Positions 48,738 to 62,500 of a stretch of 64,000 bases of DNA are shown piece after piece. Below the pieces are notes generated by a model. It was not told the DNA's origin. It did no database searches and saw only the letters and a list, made by a program, of their open reading frames with translations. The translations under genes and the position numbers were made by a program. Origin of the DNA: Rotaria sp. Silwood1 (taxonomy: Eukaryota > Rotifera > Eurotatoria > Philodinida > Philodinidae); the NCBI GenBank assembly GCA_905250075.1, contig CAJNOP010000003.1:7040262-7104261 (forward strand). The letters run 5' to 3'. Position 1 is the first letter of the stretch, and every line of letters begins with the position of its first letter.

Positions 48738-51700
48738 CAACATAATCATCATCATCATCGGAAAAATGATAACTTTTTTTCGTAGCGGCAGTACGTTGTG
48801 TACGAGGCTAAAAGCAAAAATTAATTAAAATTTAGGAGAATTGAGAATAATAAAGATTATGTTTTACTTTTTTAGTCGGAGTTGGTGTATTCGATAAGAT
48901 CGGAATATCATCTTCATCACTATCCTATAATTAATATGAAGATTAAATTTGAATTTTTCTTCTTGATTTATCTATATATACTCACATCTGATTTAGGTCG
49001 TTTAGCAACTTTTTTTGGTTCTTTTTTAACACTTTCTTTTTTGGGTGTTGCGCCAGATTCTTTCTTAGCCTGAAGCAATTCAATAAAACACTTTAGAATT
49101 CAATAGAAACTTTAACATACTCGAGGTTTTTTAGGTTTTTCTGTTTTTTTATTTTTCGGTGATGATGATTCATCATTATTTTCTTGATTATCCATAACAG
49201 CATCTGATGCGTTTTTCTTGGCAGTTGTCTACAAGAGAGAAAAATTTTATTTTATTGAATGTTAATCAAAATTTAATATTACATACTTTCTTTTTAGATG
49301 GAGATGATGCATTATTAGCAGTAGCTTTAAACCGAAAGAAAAAAAAATATATATAATTTTCTCTAAGAAATGATGTCTAAAAATACCTGATTTAGGTTTT
49401 CGTGGTTGTTTTGGTTTAGTATTTGCTTTTTTAATTTTCTTTTCAGTGTCGGAATCGCTACCCATATAATCTGATTCATTATCATCAATTTCCATTCCAT
49501 GTATAACACTATCATCATCTTCCTCATCATTGTCTCCACCATATTTTGTCACTTTTTCTTTTGCTGTACGTTGTGCATTACGTTTTGGTGTGACTTCTTC
49601 TTTAACTAAACCTGAATTATCATTACCATCAACAGACATCATTGATACATTGCTATTTTCATCATTTTCATCGATTGTACCATTTAATTTTTTATCTTTT
49701 GATTCAGCAGATTTCTTTTCTACAACAATAAAGAATCAAAATTTAAAAAGAAAAAGAATATTTATTTTCAAAGCTGAACCTGTAACACCACCAATTTTCT
49801 TCTTTTCTCTGCAACGCATTTGCATAATATTTGATACTTCTTCTGGAGTAACACCTTCTTTAACCAAATATTCAATAATTGTTTTTTTATCTTCAACCGT
49901 CTTTTCTTCCTAAAAAAAAGAAAATTTCATTTATGTATAATATATTATGTTTCGAATAAATTTGAAATTCTAGTTTTCACTAGACAAAATTAGAATTCGA
50001 CTAGAGAAATATTCATAGAATTGTAATAGAATAAATATTTTTATTGAACAATTTTTTACTTTTAATTTTTCTTTAAAAAAAAAACTACTTTAGTCTGTCC
50101 ATCCATGTTGGTACAATTACTTTGCTTGGAATGACATTTTCTCGAAAAAAAATCTCATTCTTTTTTTTCTTTAATGCACATTCTTCTGTAGCACATTTGA
50201 CTTCATAATAGCATCTACGACCGATTGTTGAATTCGATTCAGATATTTTTATTAATCGAATAGTAAAGCGCATATTTTGAATCGAAACAGTAAACCAGTA
50301 TAGAACCGATTCCAAATATGGCAATGCGTACATCGATATTTATACTGTTTATCAACACAACCTTTATCACTAGTTTTTCTCGTTCCACTCTACTTTAAGT
50401 AAAATTATGTGACTCTATGAATTGATCTCTAGTCAAATTACAATTTTTTGTCTTTAACAAAAGTATTTGAAATTGAAATATAATGAGAACATACTTTAGT
50501 ACGTTTAAGAATTTCTTCATTAACTTTTTTGACTAATGCCGGATCAAGAACTGGTGTAATGCGTTGACCATGAGGAGCCGGTCTAGTTTCAGCACGTTGT
50601 GGTTTAGTTGTTTGTCGTTTACGAGCTTTATTATCACCACCTGCTTTCTTTGTTGTAGGATGAGCAACTTCAGACATTTCATCAGCACGTTCTTTTTCAA
50701 GTGCCTAGATATTTAGAAAATTGTTGTTTTTTTTAAATTTTACAAATGATTAAAAGAATTTTAAATATACTTTTCGATATTCAGCTTCAAAATTTAAAAT
50801 ATCATCTTCATATAAATCTTCAGGAGATTTCTTTTCTAAAGCATCAAGTTTATCATGTTTTTCTTTTTGATCTTTAAGAATATCTTCTCGACGTTCCTTT
50901 GTTAAATTACGTAATGACATATTTATTAAATAGTCATAATAAGTTGTATCAATTTGATTAGATGTTGTTGTTTTAGGTTTTTTCTTTTTATTATCACCAT
51001 CATCGACATCTTCATTTTCTTCATCTTCTTGTTTTTGTTGTAAATCTGCTAATTGATCTGTATCTTCATGAACAGCATGTGTAGCAAGTTCAACAGCAAA
51101 CTAAAACCAAAATATTTATATTTAATAGATTTTTTTCAAATATTTTGATATTTACTTTTTTCTTAGCTTCTTCACGCCAAACTTTTTCTGGATCTCGAGC
51201 ATATTTACGTTCGACAAGCATATCAATAACAGCACTGATTTTTTTATTTTCAACAGAAATAACATTTTCAATTTTTTCTTTAATAAATCTTGCTATATTA
51301 TCTAATTTTGTACATTGTGATTTTAATGTACCAACCATATATTCTTTTCGTTTAACATACATTTGAATACGAACCATAAAGAATTCTTCACAAATTTCTT
51401 CAGCTGTTTTATACCGACGTAATATACCATTATGATCAAAAAGTACCATATTTGTTAATTTAAATGTATCTTGTAAACGAAAACTTTTATGAAGACCAGC
51501 TTCATTAAATTTAACAAATTGTTCATGAGTTAATTTTACAACGAAACGAACAGTTGTATCCGTATGATATTCTAATTGAAAAAAAAAACAAAGAAAACCA
51601 CATAAAAATATGACATTAGGAAAGATACAAATATTCGTATTAGGTCCTATGTACTTTCATTCAAGCATAAAGCTAACGAAAACAACACTACATATGTCAA

Positions 51701-54700
51701 AAATTTCTAATTGTTAACAATATCTGGGTGTGATCATTTTCTTTTTCTCGAAAATTGGATCTGATGAACTGAGAACACATTTCGATACAGCTGAATTTGC
51801 AAGAGTTTCAAGTACGAGATTATTCGAAACTTATCTAATCTTAAGTGTATTATTCATTTTTTCAATATTTTTTCATCTTCTATGTTGTTCTGCAATTTCA
51901 TCACTCACTTTTTCCTAAAATGCATAACTATCAATTGGATATACCTTTGTTAATAAAGCGAGTGATGAGCAGAGTAAAGAATACTTGTTCCATTATTCTA
52001 AAAGACTTATGGTTTTTTTTTTTGGAAAATGACAGTTTATATCTTGTAGAATTCTAGTAAATAATAAATTATCTTGCTCAGAGCATGAAGAAAACAAACC
52101 TTTATAATCAAGAATAGTTGGTGTAATATCATTTTTTTTTGGATGAAGCATAACTTCAAGAACAGTTTCTTTATATTGTTGTGTCCATGTACCAATAGGT
52201 AAATCTGTTATTTCAAGTGTTGATTCATCAAGTTTAGCACAAACACCATTAATAACACCACGTGTACGATCATTATCTAATAATTTGATTTCACCAGTAA
52301 AATTTTTAAACCATGGTATTAATTCTTCTAATGTAATAACATCTGAATATTTTCTTGGTTCACTTGTTGGATTATTTAATTGACGTTGTCGTTCACGTTC
52401 TTGTCGAATATAATATTTCATATTATTACTTAATGCTAATGGATTATATGATGGTATATCGGTTGAATAACCAGTACCAACACCATGTGCACCATTAACA
52501 AGAACAGTTGGAATTATTGGACAATACCATTCAGGTTCAATACTCATACCATCTTCATTTAAATATGTTAATAATGGTTCATCATTTTTATTAAATAATG
52601 ATAAAGCAAGTGGACTAGAAAAAAATATTATGAGAAAATAAAAAATATATATATGCATAAATAATTCTTCTTTTTTTTTCTGTATTACCTAAGACGAGTA
52701 AAAATATAACGTGCTGAAGCTGCATCACTACCACCATGTAAACGTGTACCAAATTGACCAGCTGGTACAAGAAAATTAATATTATTTGAACCAACAAAAT
52801 TTTGTGCGAGACCAACGATTGTATTGGTTAACGATTGTTCACCATGATGATAAGCAGAATTTTCAGCAACTTTACCACCTAATTGTGCGACTTTTATTTC
52901 ACGTATTATATTTTTAGTAAAACAAACAAACATTATTTTACGTTGACCAGGTTTAAGGCCATCCTAAAAAGAAAGTTTTAAGTTTTTTGTTTTTTTCTTA
53001 GAGAAAAATATAAAAATTTTTGAACTATTAATTTACCATTATATTTGGAATTGCACGTTCCGTGCTTGATTTTGAAAATAGAACAAGTTCTTTATTAACA
53101 AAATCATTAAAATTGATTTGTTTTGTATCTTTACGATATAAATAATCAATAGGTAAATTTTGATCACGTCGTTGATTAACATCTTCTGTATGCCATTTAA
53201 TCCAATCTTTACGGTCATCACTTAATGCACTATTAAATGCTAATTGTATCGCAAGATCATCTTTAATCGACTCATATTTAAAAATAATACGATGACGTTC
53301 CATATTAGAAAAATATTCTTTTGCTTCTTTAGCTGTCGATGTACCCAAACCTATCATTTATTAAAAAGAATCATTTTTTCTTTTTTTGAGATAATGAATA
53401 TGAAATAAAGACCTTTATAATATTTGCATTTCCATTTTTGCCAATTTGGTGTTGATGTTTGCCATTGTTCAAATTCAGGCATCGAATAAAACGAAATTAC
53501 TTCAGAACCTTTTGATACCTGAAAAGATATTATTGTTAGAGGATACTAAAAGTCATTAAATATAAAAGAATTACGATTTGTATGTCTTCAATATTATTAT
53601 TTATTCATAAGTACGGATATTTCATAAATTTCTATATAGATTATGTATCATTATTTTAGATTACAATAAAAGTTACAAAGACTCACTTCATTATTCGATA
53701 CGTCATTTAACGTTTTCTTAAGTTATAAAATTGATGTGCTCATCGAATGAATGAATCAGCTTGGTCACAGTCAACCAGCGTTATATACAACGTGAAGACA
53801 ACATCTTTCTCAAAAAGCAGGTTAGTGTTTCCGCAGCTTTTAGTATTGTACCACGTACTATATATGTATCTTCTCAAAAAGTTGGTGTTTGCTTCCTCGA
53901 ACGAGAAAATACTACAGTTACCATACTGCATATGTAAGCATATGCAAAAAAAATTTCTATTGACTAAGAATAACTTCTTGATCATTTTTATCATATGAAT
54001 ATATCTTACTTTAAGAATCGGTGTAATAAAAACTTCAATATAATCATGTTTAAGTAAATTTGGCCATTTACAATGTATAAAATTGATAACAAGACCTTTA
54101 ATATGACTACCATCTTGATCTTGATCAGCCATAATCATTAATTTTCCATAACGTAATTTTGATAAATCACTTTTATTAACATATTTTTCACCATAATTTA
54201 AACCAAGAATTTTGACTAATTGTGATATTTCACTATTTTCAGTCATTTTTTTTGTTGTTGCTTCACGTACATTTAAAAGTTTACCTTTTAACGGATAAAC
54301 ACCATAACGATCACGACCTATTCAAAAAAAAATTATATTTTCAACAACCCAAAAAATTTTTTTTCTCTTCTTACCAATAACACCAAGACCAGCAACAGCA
54401 AGTGCTTTAGCTGAATCTCCTTCAGTTACAATTAAAGTACAATTAATTGAATTTCTCGTACCAGCATCATTAGCATCATCCAATTTTGGTATACCTTTTA
54501 ATTTTGATGTTTTCGAACCACTTTGTTTATGTAATTTGGCATCTTGTCGATGTTCAAGCCAATTAATAACTGATTCAACAATACCAGTTTTTTTAATAAT
54601 ATCTTTAATAAAATTTTCATCACTTTTTATTAAACATGTTGAACCAAAATGTTTTCTTTCTGTAGCTAATTGTTTTTTAGCTTGAGATTCAAATTCTGGA

Positions 54701-56034
54701 TTTTCAATTAAACAATTAAGAAAAAGAAATAAATGATTTTTAACTTGCATTGGTTTTAAATTTTCACCAGCAGCTTTACTTTTCTTTTTTATATGTTCAA
54801 CTAGTTTAGGACATATTTGTTCAGTTATATAATCAACATGTTTACCACCTTCAGATGTTAAAATTGAATTAACAAAGCTAACTTGTGTAAAACCATTTGT
54901 ATAATCATTTTTAGCAACACCAATTTCCCAACGATCATTTACTTTTTTATATACAACTTCTTTTTCATCAACATCAACATACATTAACATATAATCTTTC
55001 ATTGTTTTAATTGGTATGCGTGTACCATTAAGTGTTACTTTACAACCTGTTGATACAGCAACATCATAAGCACGACGTTTAAATAAAGCAACATGATCAT
55101 CATCTAATTTATCCATTTGAAAACGTTTTAAATCGGGTATAAATGTAATACGAGTAAATTCTTTCGAATTTTCAGCTTTACTTATTATTGCATCTTGTGG
55201 ATCACGCATATTATTTGTCCATGTCTAAAGGAAATTGTCTTTTTTTTTTTCTAATACTATATTTCAATTAGTAACATACTTGTTTGAATAATTTTTTAAA
55301 TTCTTTTGAACATGTTTCAACAGAAAATTTTTTACTAAAAATATTTGTTACTTTGGCACCGTAACCATTTCGACCACCTGGAAAAACAACAAAAAAAAAA
55401 TGAACAAAAACAGTGTTTAGAGATGAAAAAAAAATAATACCAGTAACTCGTTTTTGATCATCATTAAAATTATCTGATGTAAGAAGTTTGCCGAATATTA
55501 ATGTTGGAATATAAATTGATTCATCTTGAGCCCATTTACGAACAGGTATACCATGACCATCATTACAAATTTTTATTTCACCTTTTTCTCTATCAGAGAA
55601 AAAAGAAGAATATAAAATAGAAATTCTTTTAACACTTTTACATACTGATTAATATCAACTTCAATTGATGACATTGTTTTGTCACGTTGTTTATTATCGG
55701 CGGCATTAACTAAATGTAGATCATAGTTTGAAAACGCTTTCAGATAGTTATTTTTCTTTACCGAGAATTTCATCAAAAATTTTGTAGAGACCAGGAACAT
55801 AGGTTATTTCTTTTTTAATAATTTTTGGACCTTCTACATTTGATTCGTCAACAATCCACATTTCCTAGAATTAATGATTATGCAAGTCACACATAGAACG
55901 AGAGATTTTACTTCACGACATGGTCTATTTGAACCAATATATGTTTCAGGACGTTTAAGTATATGATCGAGTTGTTCCAGAAGTTGATAGGTTTCTTCGT
56001 CTTTATTTGGTGCATCACTAACGGATTTATTCAT
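48733..56034 (-). CDS. TOP2: DNA topoisomerase II (ATP-dependent type IIA)
   Basis: TOP2 passes one DNA duplex through a transient double-strand break in another. Twenty-one minus-strand exons: 55912-56034, 55762-55864, 55646-55709, 55441-55589, 55280-55377, 54375-55224, 54010-54317, 53413-53518, 53037-53350, 52689-52960, 52100-52614, 51156-51571, 50771-51100, 50495-50704, 49780-49909, 49387-49719, 49287-49324, 49121-49228, 48986-49069, 48868-48924, 48733-48807. They total 1560 aa in frame (human TOP2A about 1530). ATG 56034 has an in-frame TAA upstream. GHKL ATPase: ILVNAADNKQRD and GGRNGYGAK at 147-155. TOPRIM: EGDSA at 447-451 and DQDQDGSH with Asp527/529/531. Winged helix: Arg790-Tyr791 in ARYIFT, the DNA-linking tyrosine. 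Then the coiled-coil gate and TWTQQYKE block. The C-terminal domain is charged, K/E/S-rich, spread over many small exons, and ends FSDDDDDYVE. All catalytic residues are present. Confidence 0.97.
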
Positions 56035-59000
56035 TGTGAATGTTATAACAAAAGCAATGGTTCTAAGCAATTAAAATAATAAACCAATTTTAGTGTTATA
56101 CTAATATCTAAAAATAAATGTTAATAACATATAGAAAAACTTTCATCAATGTGTTATTCATTGAGCAACTCAGTAGCACAACTTTTGTATCAGAATGTTC
56201 ATTTTCTTGTTTCAAACAATGAAAGAACCTTTGTCTTCAGAGTCTTTATATTATTGTCATTGTGTTCAAACGACCAACCAATGAAAAATAAGCATTACCG
56301 TCTGATTGATTTCACCTGTCAAAAATTTTATCTTGAATTACTTTCTGAGAAAAACAATCCCGGTTTTGGCATTGTTCAAAATATAAAAATTTGGCATCTG
56401 GTTTTTATCGACAGATGACGCTACATTTCTAACTATGCATAGGTAGCAAAAAAATGAAAGGAACTGCAAGCATTTTTCAGTTCGATAGTAAATTTTTTCA
56501 GAAGGATCAATAACCGTGCTGAATATAAGAAAAAGCTCCATGTACTTATAAAAAATTCAGGAACGTCTTAATTGTAGTGTAACGAAGACTGATAGCCGAT
56601 AGATCTTGCTAAAAGTTTTTTGCATAGCTGTTTTGTTCATTTATAATTGATGTATTACGAGTTACTCACATGCATTTGAATATCGTTATGCTTTAATAAA
56701 ATAGGAAAATTTGAGTTGTATCAAGTCTGATGAATGTCACACAGAACTAAGCGACATTAAATGCATAATGACTTAAGATAATGAATAGCTAATCATTCGA
56801 TCAGATTACTGCTCTAATGAGCATCATGTTTAGTAACCTATTCGTTCTTTTTTTTTTGAAAAACTAAAGATAAACATTTTCTTTAAAATTAATACTGATG
56901 ATTGAAATTTCTTCATAGAATGGGTGTAATATTTTCATGTCATCCTTTTTTTCATACTAGTAGACATTGATGAAACTAACAAAATAATGAGAAAAAGAAA
57001 GTTTAAAGAATATTATTAGAAGAGCATTTTTTTAATGTACATCTGGCTTCATTCATTTCCATGTCAAAATTAGTCTAAAATCTGATGTGACTTAAGTTGA
57101 TGTGACGTATAGTTTTTTTTCTTTGAAAGCTTAGTTCACGTTTATTAATTTACTATCATTAGTAAACAATCGGATGTATTACGAACATGCACATTCAAAA
57201 CTCACACGTCAAATGTACGAAATCAAGAAAAAGAATAAATTAGACTTAACTATGTACTCTTCTGTCTATGCTAAAAATTCTACATTTTTATGCTATCGAA
57301 GTTCAATACATAAGAACAATAAATAAAAGTTTCTATACTTTTATTCATCTCAAAGCAAAGATTAGCGGATTGCAGTTTCTCATCCATTTCATTTATTTTA
57401 TGTCAAAATAGTATATTATCAATACCATACTACCAGAACACTTTGTAAATATAATTAATTGAGAACAATTTTGACTTTGATATTTCGTTGAGAATTTTTT
57501 TATCATTAAATGCAAAATCTTTCTTAGTAGACAAATTTACTAAATTTAAGTAATCTTGAAAGTATGATGGCTTACATTATTTTCAACTGTGATTTCAACA
57601 ATAAAGATAATTTGAATCGTATTATCTTTGATGAAATAATCGTATGATTTATTATAAACCCATCGGGTAAGACAACTGTCGACTTTTCCTATTACATTGT
57701 TTATTTAATGTCATCATATGTGTTGATAAAGAAAAATACAGAATTTCCCAACATAAATTTTCTAACATCGACAATTTTTATATAAATCAATTTTTTACTG
57801 GGTTTTTAGTTTTATCATCTCATTGTTTTGATCTCACTTATTATAAATCTTTTTAATTGTCGATCAAATTTATTTTTTCTCCTTGAGTTATTTTAAGAAA
57901 TAAATTCTGACAAGTGTTTTATAGAAAATTTTATCATTGTCTTTTTTTATTGTTGACTTGTTAAGCAATTTATGATTTTTTTCTATCTATATAAGTTGTT
58001 GATTATACGCAAAGTTATTTTATTATGAAAATAGAATGTTCTTGACGACTTATAATCTGTAGATTATTAGGTATTACATTAAAACAAACATTACTTTCAA
58101 TAAACAGACAAAATTTAACATATTATATTGGTTTTAAAAATTTTACACTTACAAAATTATTAATCATATTCATCTATTTTCATTTATATTCAAAATATCG
58201 ATCATTTAATACGTAGAATACTGAATATTAAATTATTGGAAAACTTCATAAAGATTTTTTTTTTAATATATACGAGTTCAAAATAACACTATGGAAAAGA
58301 ATATAAAGCAGTTTTAAGACTTATTCAAGCAAGCACTATATATATTTTCAAGCATTATTCTCAACGCCTACTCATACTAAAAAAAAGCCATCTACATGCT
58401 GCTTTTCTTTCTTATTTCCACAAGTTCATTAGTTCAATTGTGCATGATGTAATTTGTGTGAACATATATTGTGTATATTCGTACTTCATCTAAACTACTG
58501 TCAACCCACTATTATTATCTTTTCAACACAGTAGAACGCCATATGGAATGATCTTATCTTTAAAAAGAAGACAAGAAAAAAAAAAGGAAGCCCGAGAGAA
58601 AGTCACCAATCCTCATTTATATCTACAAGGGTATACAACGAGTCATTATGAGTAAGTTTATTTCTTAAATAAAATAAAGATGACTAATAGACATCGAATA
58701 CACGTGTTTGTATCCCACGAAAATGTTAAGCTTTACAACAAGCACCAATAACACATCGTTGTCATTTTATTATGTTCTCCTACTTTTTTTTTCGCTTTTT
58801 TTGGCACATGCGCATACATGTACTATTTCGTTCGTTTTTTTATTTCTTGTGCTTATGTCTATTTTTTAGTTAAATGATGATAGCGTGTTGAGTCTCGCTG
58901 TCTCCACAAACATTTTTATTTATTACGCATTTTTTTCACATAGGAAACGATGAAAAAAAAAATATCTCTCTTCTTGTCTTCTTTCTTTCTACAAAACAAG

Positions 59001-59517
59001 AGACTATTTCTTGCTACGTAGATTTCTCGATAATTGTAATCGTATCATCTGAATCTAACGAAAAAAAACAATGACATTTCATAGTGTATTTTAATAACAA
59101 TTCAAATAAGGCGACACGATTATTTCTCTCCTTGTATTGATCTTTTGTGATTCATAGTTTATGTCTCATCAACTATCAAGACGTATACTCATACATACTC
59201 ATTGACGAAGGTAAGCTTTTGTGTGCTAAAGCACACGTCGAGTAAATACAATAGTGAAGTTTAATGAACGAAAATATTCCTTACTGTTTTACTTATTGAG
59301 GACATTGTACATCTTTTTTTTCTTCTTCTTCTCTCTCTTTGTCTTTGTCGTTCGTATTTCACCTTCTTCTTCCTTTTTTTTGATGATGAATGACCCTGAA
59401 CTGACCTGTCCTTGTTATTCTTAATCCTGATTTTATTTTGTATTTTTTTTTTTTTTTGAGATGATGATAATAGTGTGAAAAGCGAACATTCAATCTAAAA
59501 CGAAAAAATCCCAAACC
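56035..59517. other. Intergenic between divergent TOP2 and the proline-rich gene
   Basis: AT-rich, no gene recognised. The frames at 56149-56418 and 56338-56541 overlap on opposite strands. The TOP2 promoter should lie just right of 56034. Poly-pyrimidine runs sit near 59310-59460, before the next gene. Confidence 0.5.
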
Positions 59518-62500
59518 ATGCACACATCACGTAAGACGCATGATGGTTACCAAGACGACATTGAATATAAGCATAATAAACTCTTAAAATTGAATCGAAG
59601 TCATGATAATAATGATCAAAGACAATACTTGCAAAATCAATCATCTTATAACAACATTCGCTCAATGTCTTCCACTTTTAGGCATTCTATACGCCATTTA
59701 ACATCATGTGCTTCAGCAAGGTAAAGAAACACTAAATATGATTTATTTGTGTAGTTTTTTTTGTAATCAGTCGAAGAGAACAAGACATTCTCGAACTATT
59801 TTAAGAACTAAATAAAATGTACATTATTATGCTACATTCTGTCGTTGAATTCATAACCAATATACGACATCTTTTCTTCTAAATTATTTTCTTCTAGTTC
59901 TACGTTTTTTTTTTCTTTGACTATGGAACCATATGTTTGTCTTAGTTGATCATGTTATGAATGTTGTGCTCGACAACTGATTCGCTAGTTTACGCCGGGT
60001 TTTATTTCCTTCTTGTATCTGAGAACAGGAAAAAGGATTGCGAGTATATTTTTCACAGTGAATTCTTTTTCTTCTATCCACTACTACTTCTACTACCAAA
60101 CACTTTCAGTGTTGTCGTGAACAATGTGAGACTGTAAGAGAAAAGATAATGCTACAACATTTGATTTGCAACTACTCGTCTTATTATTATTCTTTTGCAT
60201 ATTAAATGTATAAGCGTCTATTATAAATTAGCGATAAGCAAGCAAACAAATATTTAACGTATCACTAATAACAATCGAGATGGATGAAAAGTAAGTATTC
60301 AAAAAAAAAACAACAAGGATCAATGTATTCAATCAGTAAAGTTCTGAAAAAAAAAACAGAATTTTTTTTGTGACCTTCATAACAATAATTCTAATTGTGT
60401 AGAACAAAACTATAACACCTGATTGTACATTAGAATTTATACACACGTATATATTATAATTAACTTGCGTCAAATGTAATTAGAGGTCATCTCATATGGT
60501 GCATAGTGTAGGTTTATGCGTTGAAGGTATGCATTAGTTTTATGATAATTGGCAAAATAAATGACGATTATAACAGAGTTCATTTCTTTCTTTCGTTGAT
60601 GTGTTCTATAAGAAATGTCACGTTCATTGTTAATTCTTTTTCTTCTTTTTTTTTTTCTTCTCTGTCCTCGACCGGCGACAATAATAGCCATCCAGTACAA
60701 CTATAGTGGTACCTCCTTGAATTATCACCGAGACGCGAGAAAAGAGAACTAACAAAAAAATTCAATAACGAGAGAAACGGTAAAAGAATGCATGTATGTA
60801 TACGTATTGACCTGCTGTCGCCGTGCTTTCTTCCTACTTTTTTCTTTTTTGGTTTCGAACAAAAAAAAAAAATTGAGAAGAGAACGTTGACGGTCAACTG
60901 TATTTTAAGAAGTTACAAGAGAGAAATAAAGAGAAAGAGAGAGAGAGAGAGAGAAAAAGTGGCATTGGCAGACACATACATCACTGCTTTATTTTTGTTC
61001 GTCATTCGTTTGCATCTCTGTTTTACCCCCGCTTTGACGACAATTATTTTGAATCATCACGCATGCATTGACAAACAAGTCATACCATATGAAAATCAGA
61101 AAGACGAATATTTATGACAGATTATATATTTCATGTACAAGAATAAGAGTACAAATATACAATAATATTGAAATTGACGCTTCTACTACAAAGAAGATTC
61201 GATAACAGCAATGCTAAGCTCATTTCGTCGAAGGTATGCAGTTTTATCCTTACACATAAGATGACATTTTATGCTGTTGTCATAAAATGATCAAGAATTA
61301 TTATTCTTTCTTTTTTTTTACTTGCATTGTACATTATTGATTAAGTTTTGATCTCTTCAAAGACAGATGTTGTTATTCAGGTACGATAACGAGTTCACAC
61401 ACAATTGTATGTCTTAACATCTGTTGCTTGATTTCTTTTTTTTCATCTTTCTTTCCATCCAAGTTGTTAAAGAAAAAGAAGAAGAAAAAACACAAAGTGA
61501 TTTTTTTAATTTCCCATTCATCGTATCTTGGCATGTGTATGTGTGCCGAGGAGTAGGAGTATCTATAGTAATTCAAGACGAAGGTTTCTCATAGGCGAGA
61601 GAAGAACAATAATATTATTATTGATAATATTGACGAGATTTCAACGTGTCGACGTGTATTTGGCTTTTTTTTGCATTTATCGATCAACATACATCATCAA
61701 TCGAAGATGCAATTTTTACCGTCTTTCAACATCAGGTATATTAGTATATATTCAAGAAGATGAAGGTGAACATATGATGATGGTCATTGTCATCATCATC
61801 AAAAAACAAATAATAGAGAGAGTGTTTCATAGACTATTGACTATAAGAAAGTAATAATAAATCAATCTCTTGATTGTACACGTTGATATATATGTATACA
61901 TATATATAATTAGGTTTCTGTCTCGTGATATTTGACATATGCTTGAGACACGAAATAAAATTGATTAGATATACTTGAAAATTTCTATTTTACAATCAAT
62001 TCTACCTTTTCAATTATCTTCACAAAGAAAATAGTTTTCTTTTCATTAGATATAAAGAGTCATTTTGGTAGTTTGAAGTAGAATATTAAACCTGTTTATT
62101 TAGAATATTTATTAAAATGAAGGCATTGTAAATAGATACAGATTAAAGTTTAATAATAACTTAATATTTCATTGAATTCTTAGTTTTATAAATATCATAA
62201 TTGATATTTACACACTATAAAGAAAAGATCAAAGTAGTAGAACTTCAATCTGTGTTAAGCCGAATAGTGATGCTTGTCTTATTTCAAACATAACAAAGAA
62301 AAGCATTAGGTCAATCCTATTAAAAGTTCAACGAATATTGTGATATGATATATATAAAAAATGCGACATTTAGTGAAGTTCATGATGTGTTGATATAGAT
62401 TAGTTTGATTATGAAAATAAACATCAACTATCAGAAACACATATTGCTAAATTCATTATATTTGAGAACTGTTTTAACAACTAAGAATCATTATTCTTTT

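Noticed and set aside
50085..50333. 82-codon frame inside a TOP2 intron
   Set aside because: TOP2 exons on both sides join in frame without it, and the translation does not match TOP2 or any family I know.
53740..54009. Extension of the TOPRIM frame past 54010
   Set aside because: Reads on only because the intron after FITPILK lacks an early stop; the TOP2 family continues with VSKGSEV from the exon at 53518.
60470..61117. Several K/R/E-rich overlapping frames
   Set aside because: Arise from GA/TTC-rich low-complexity tracts in a long intron.
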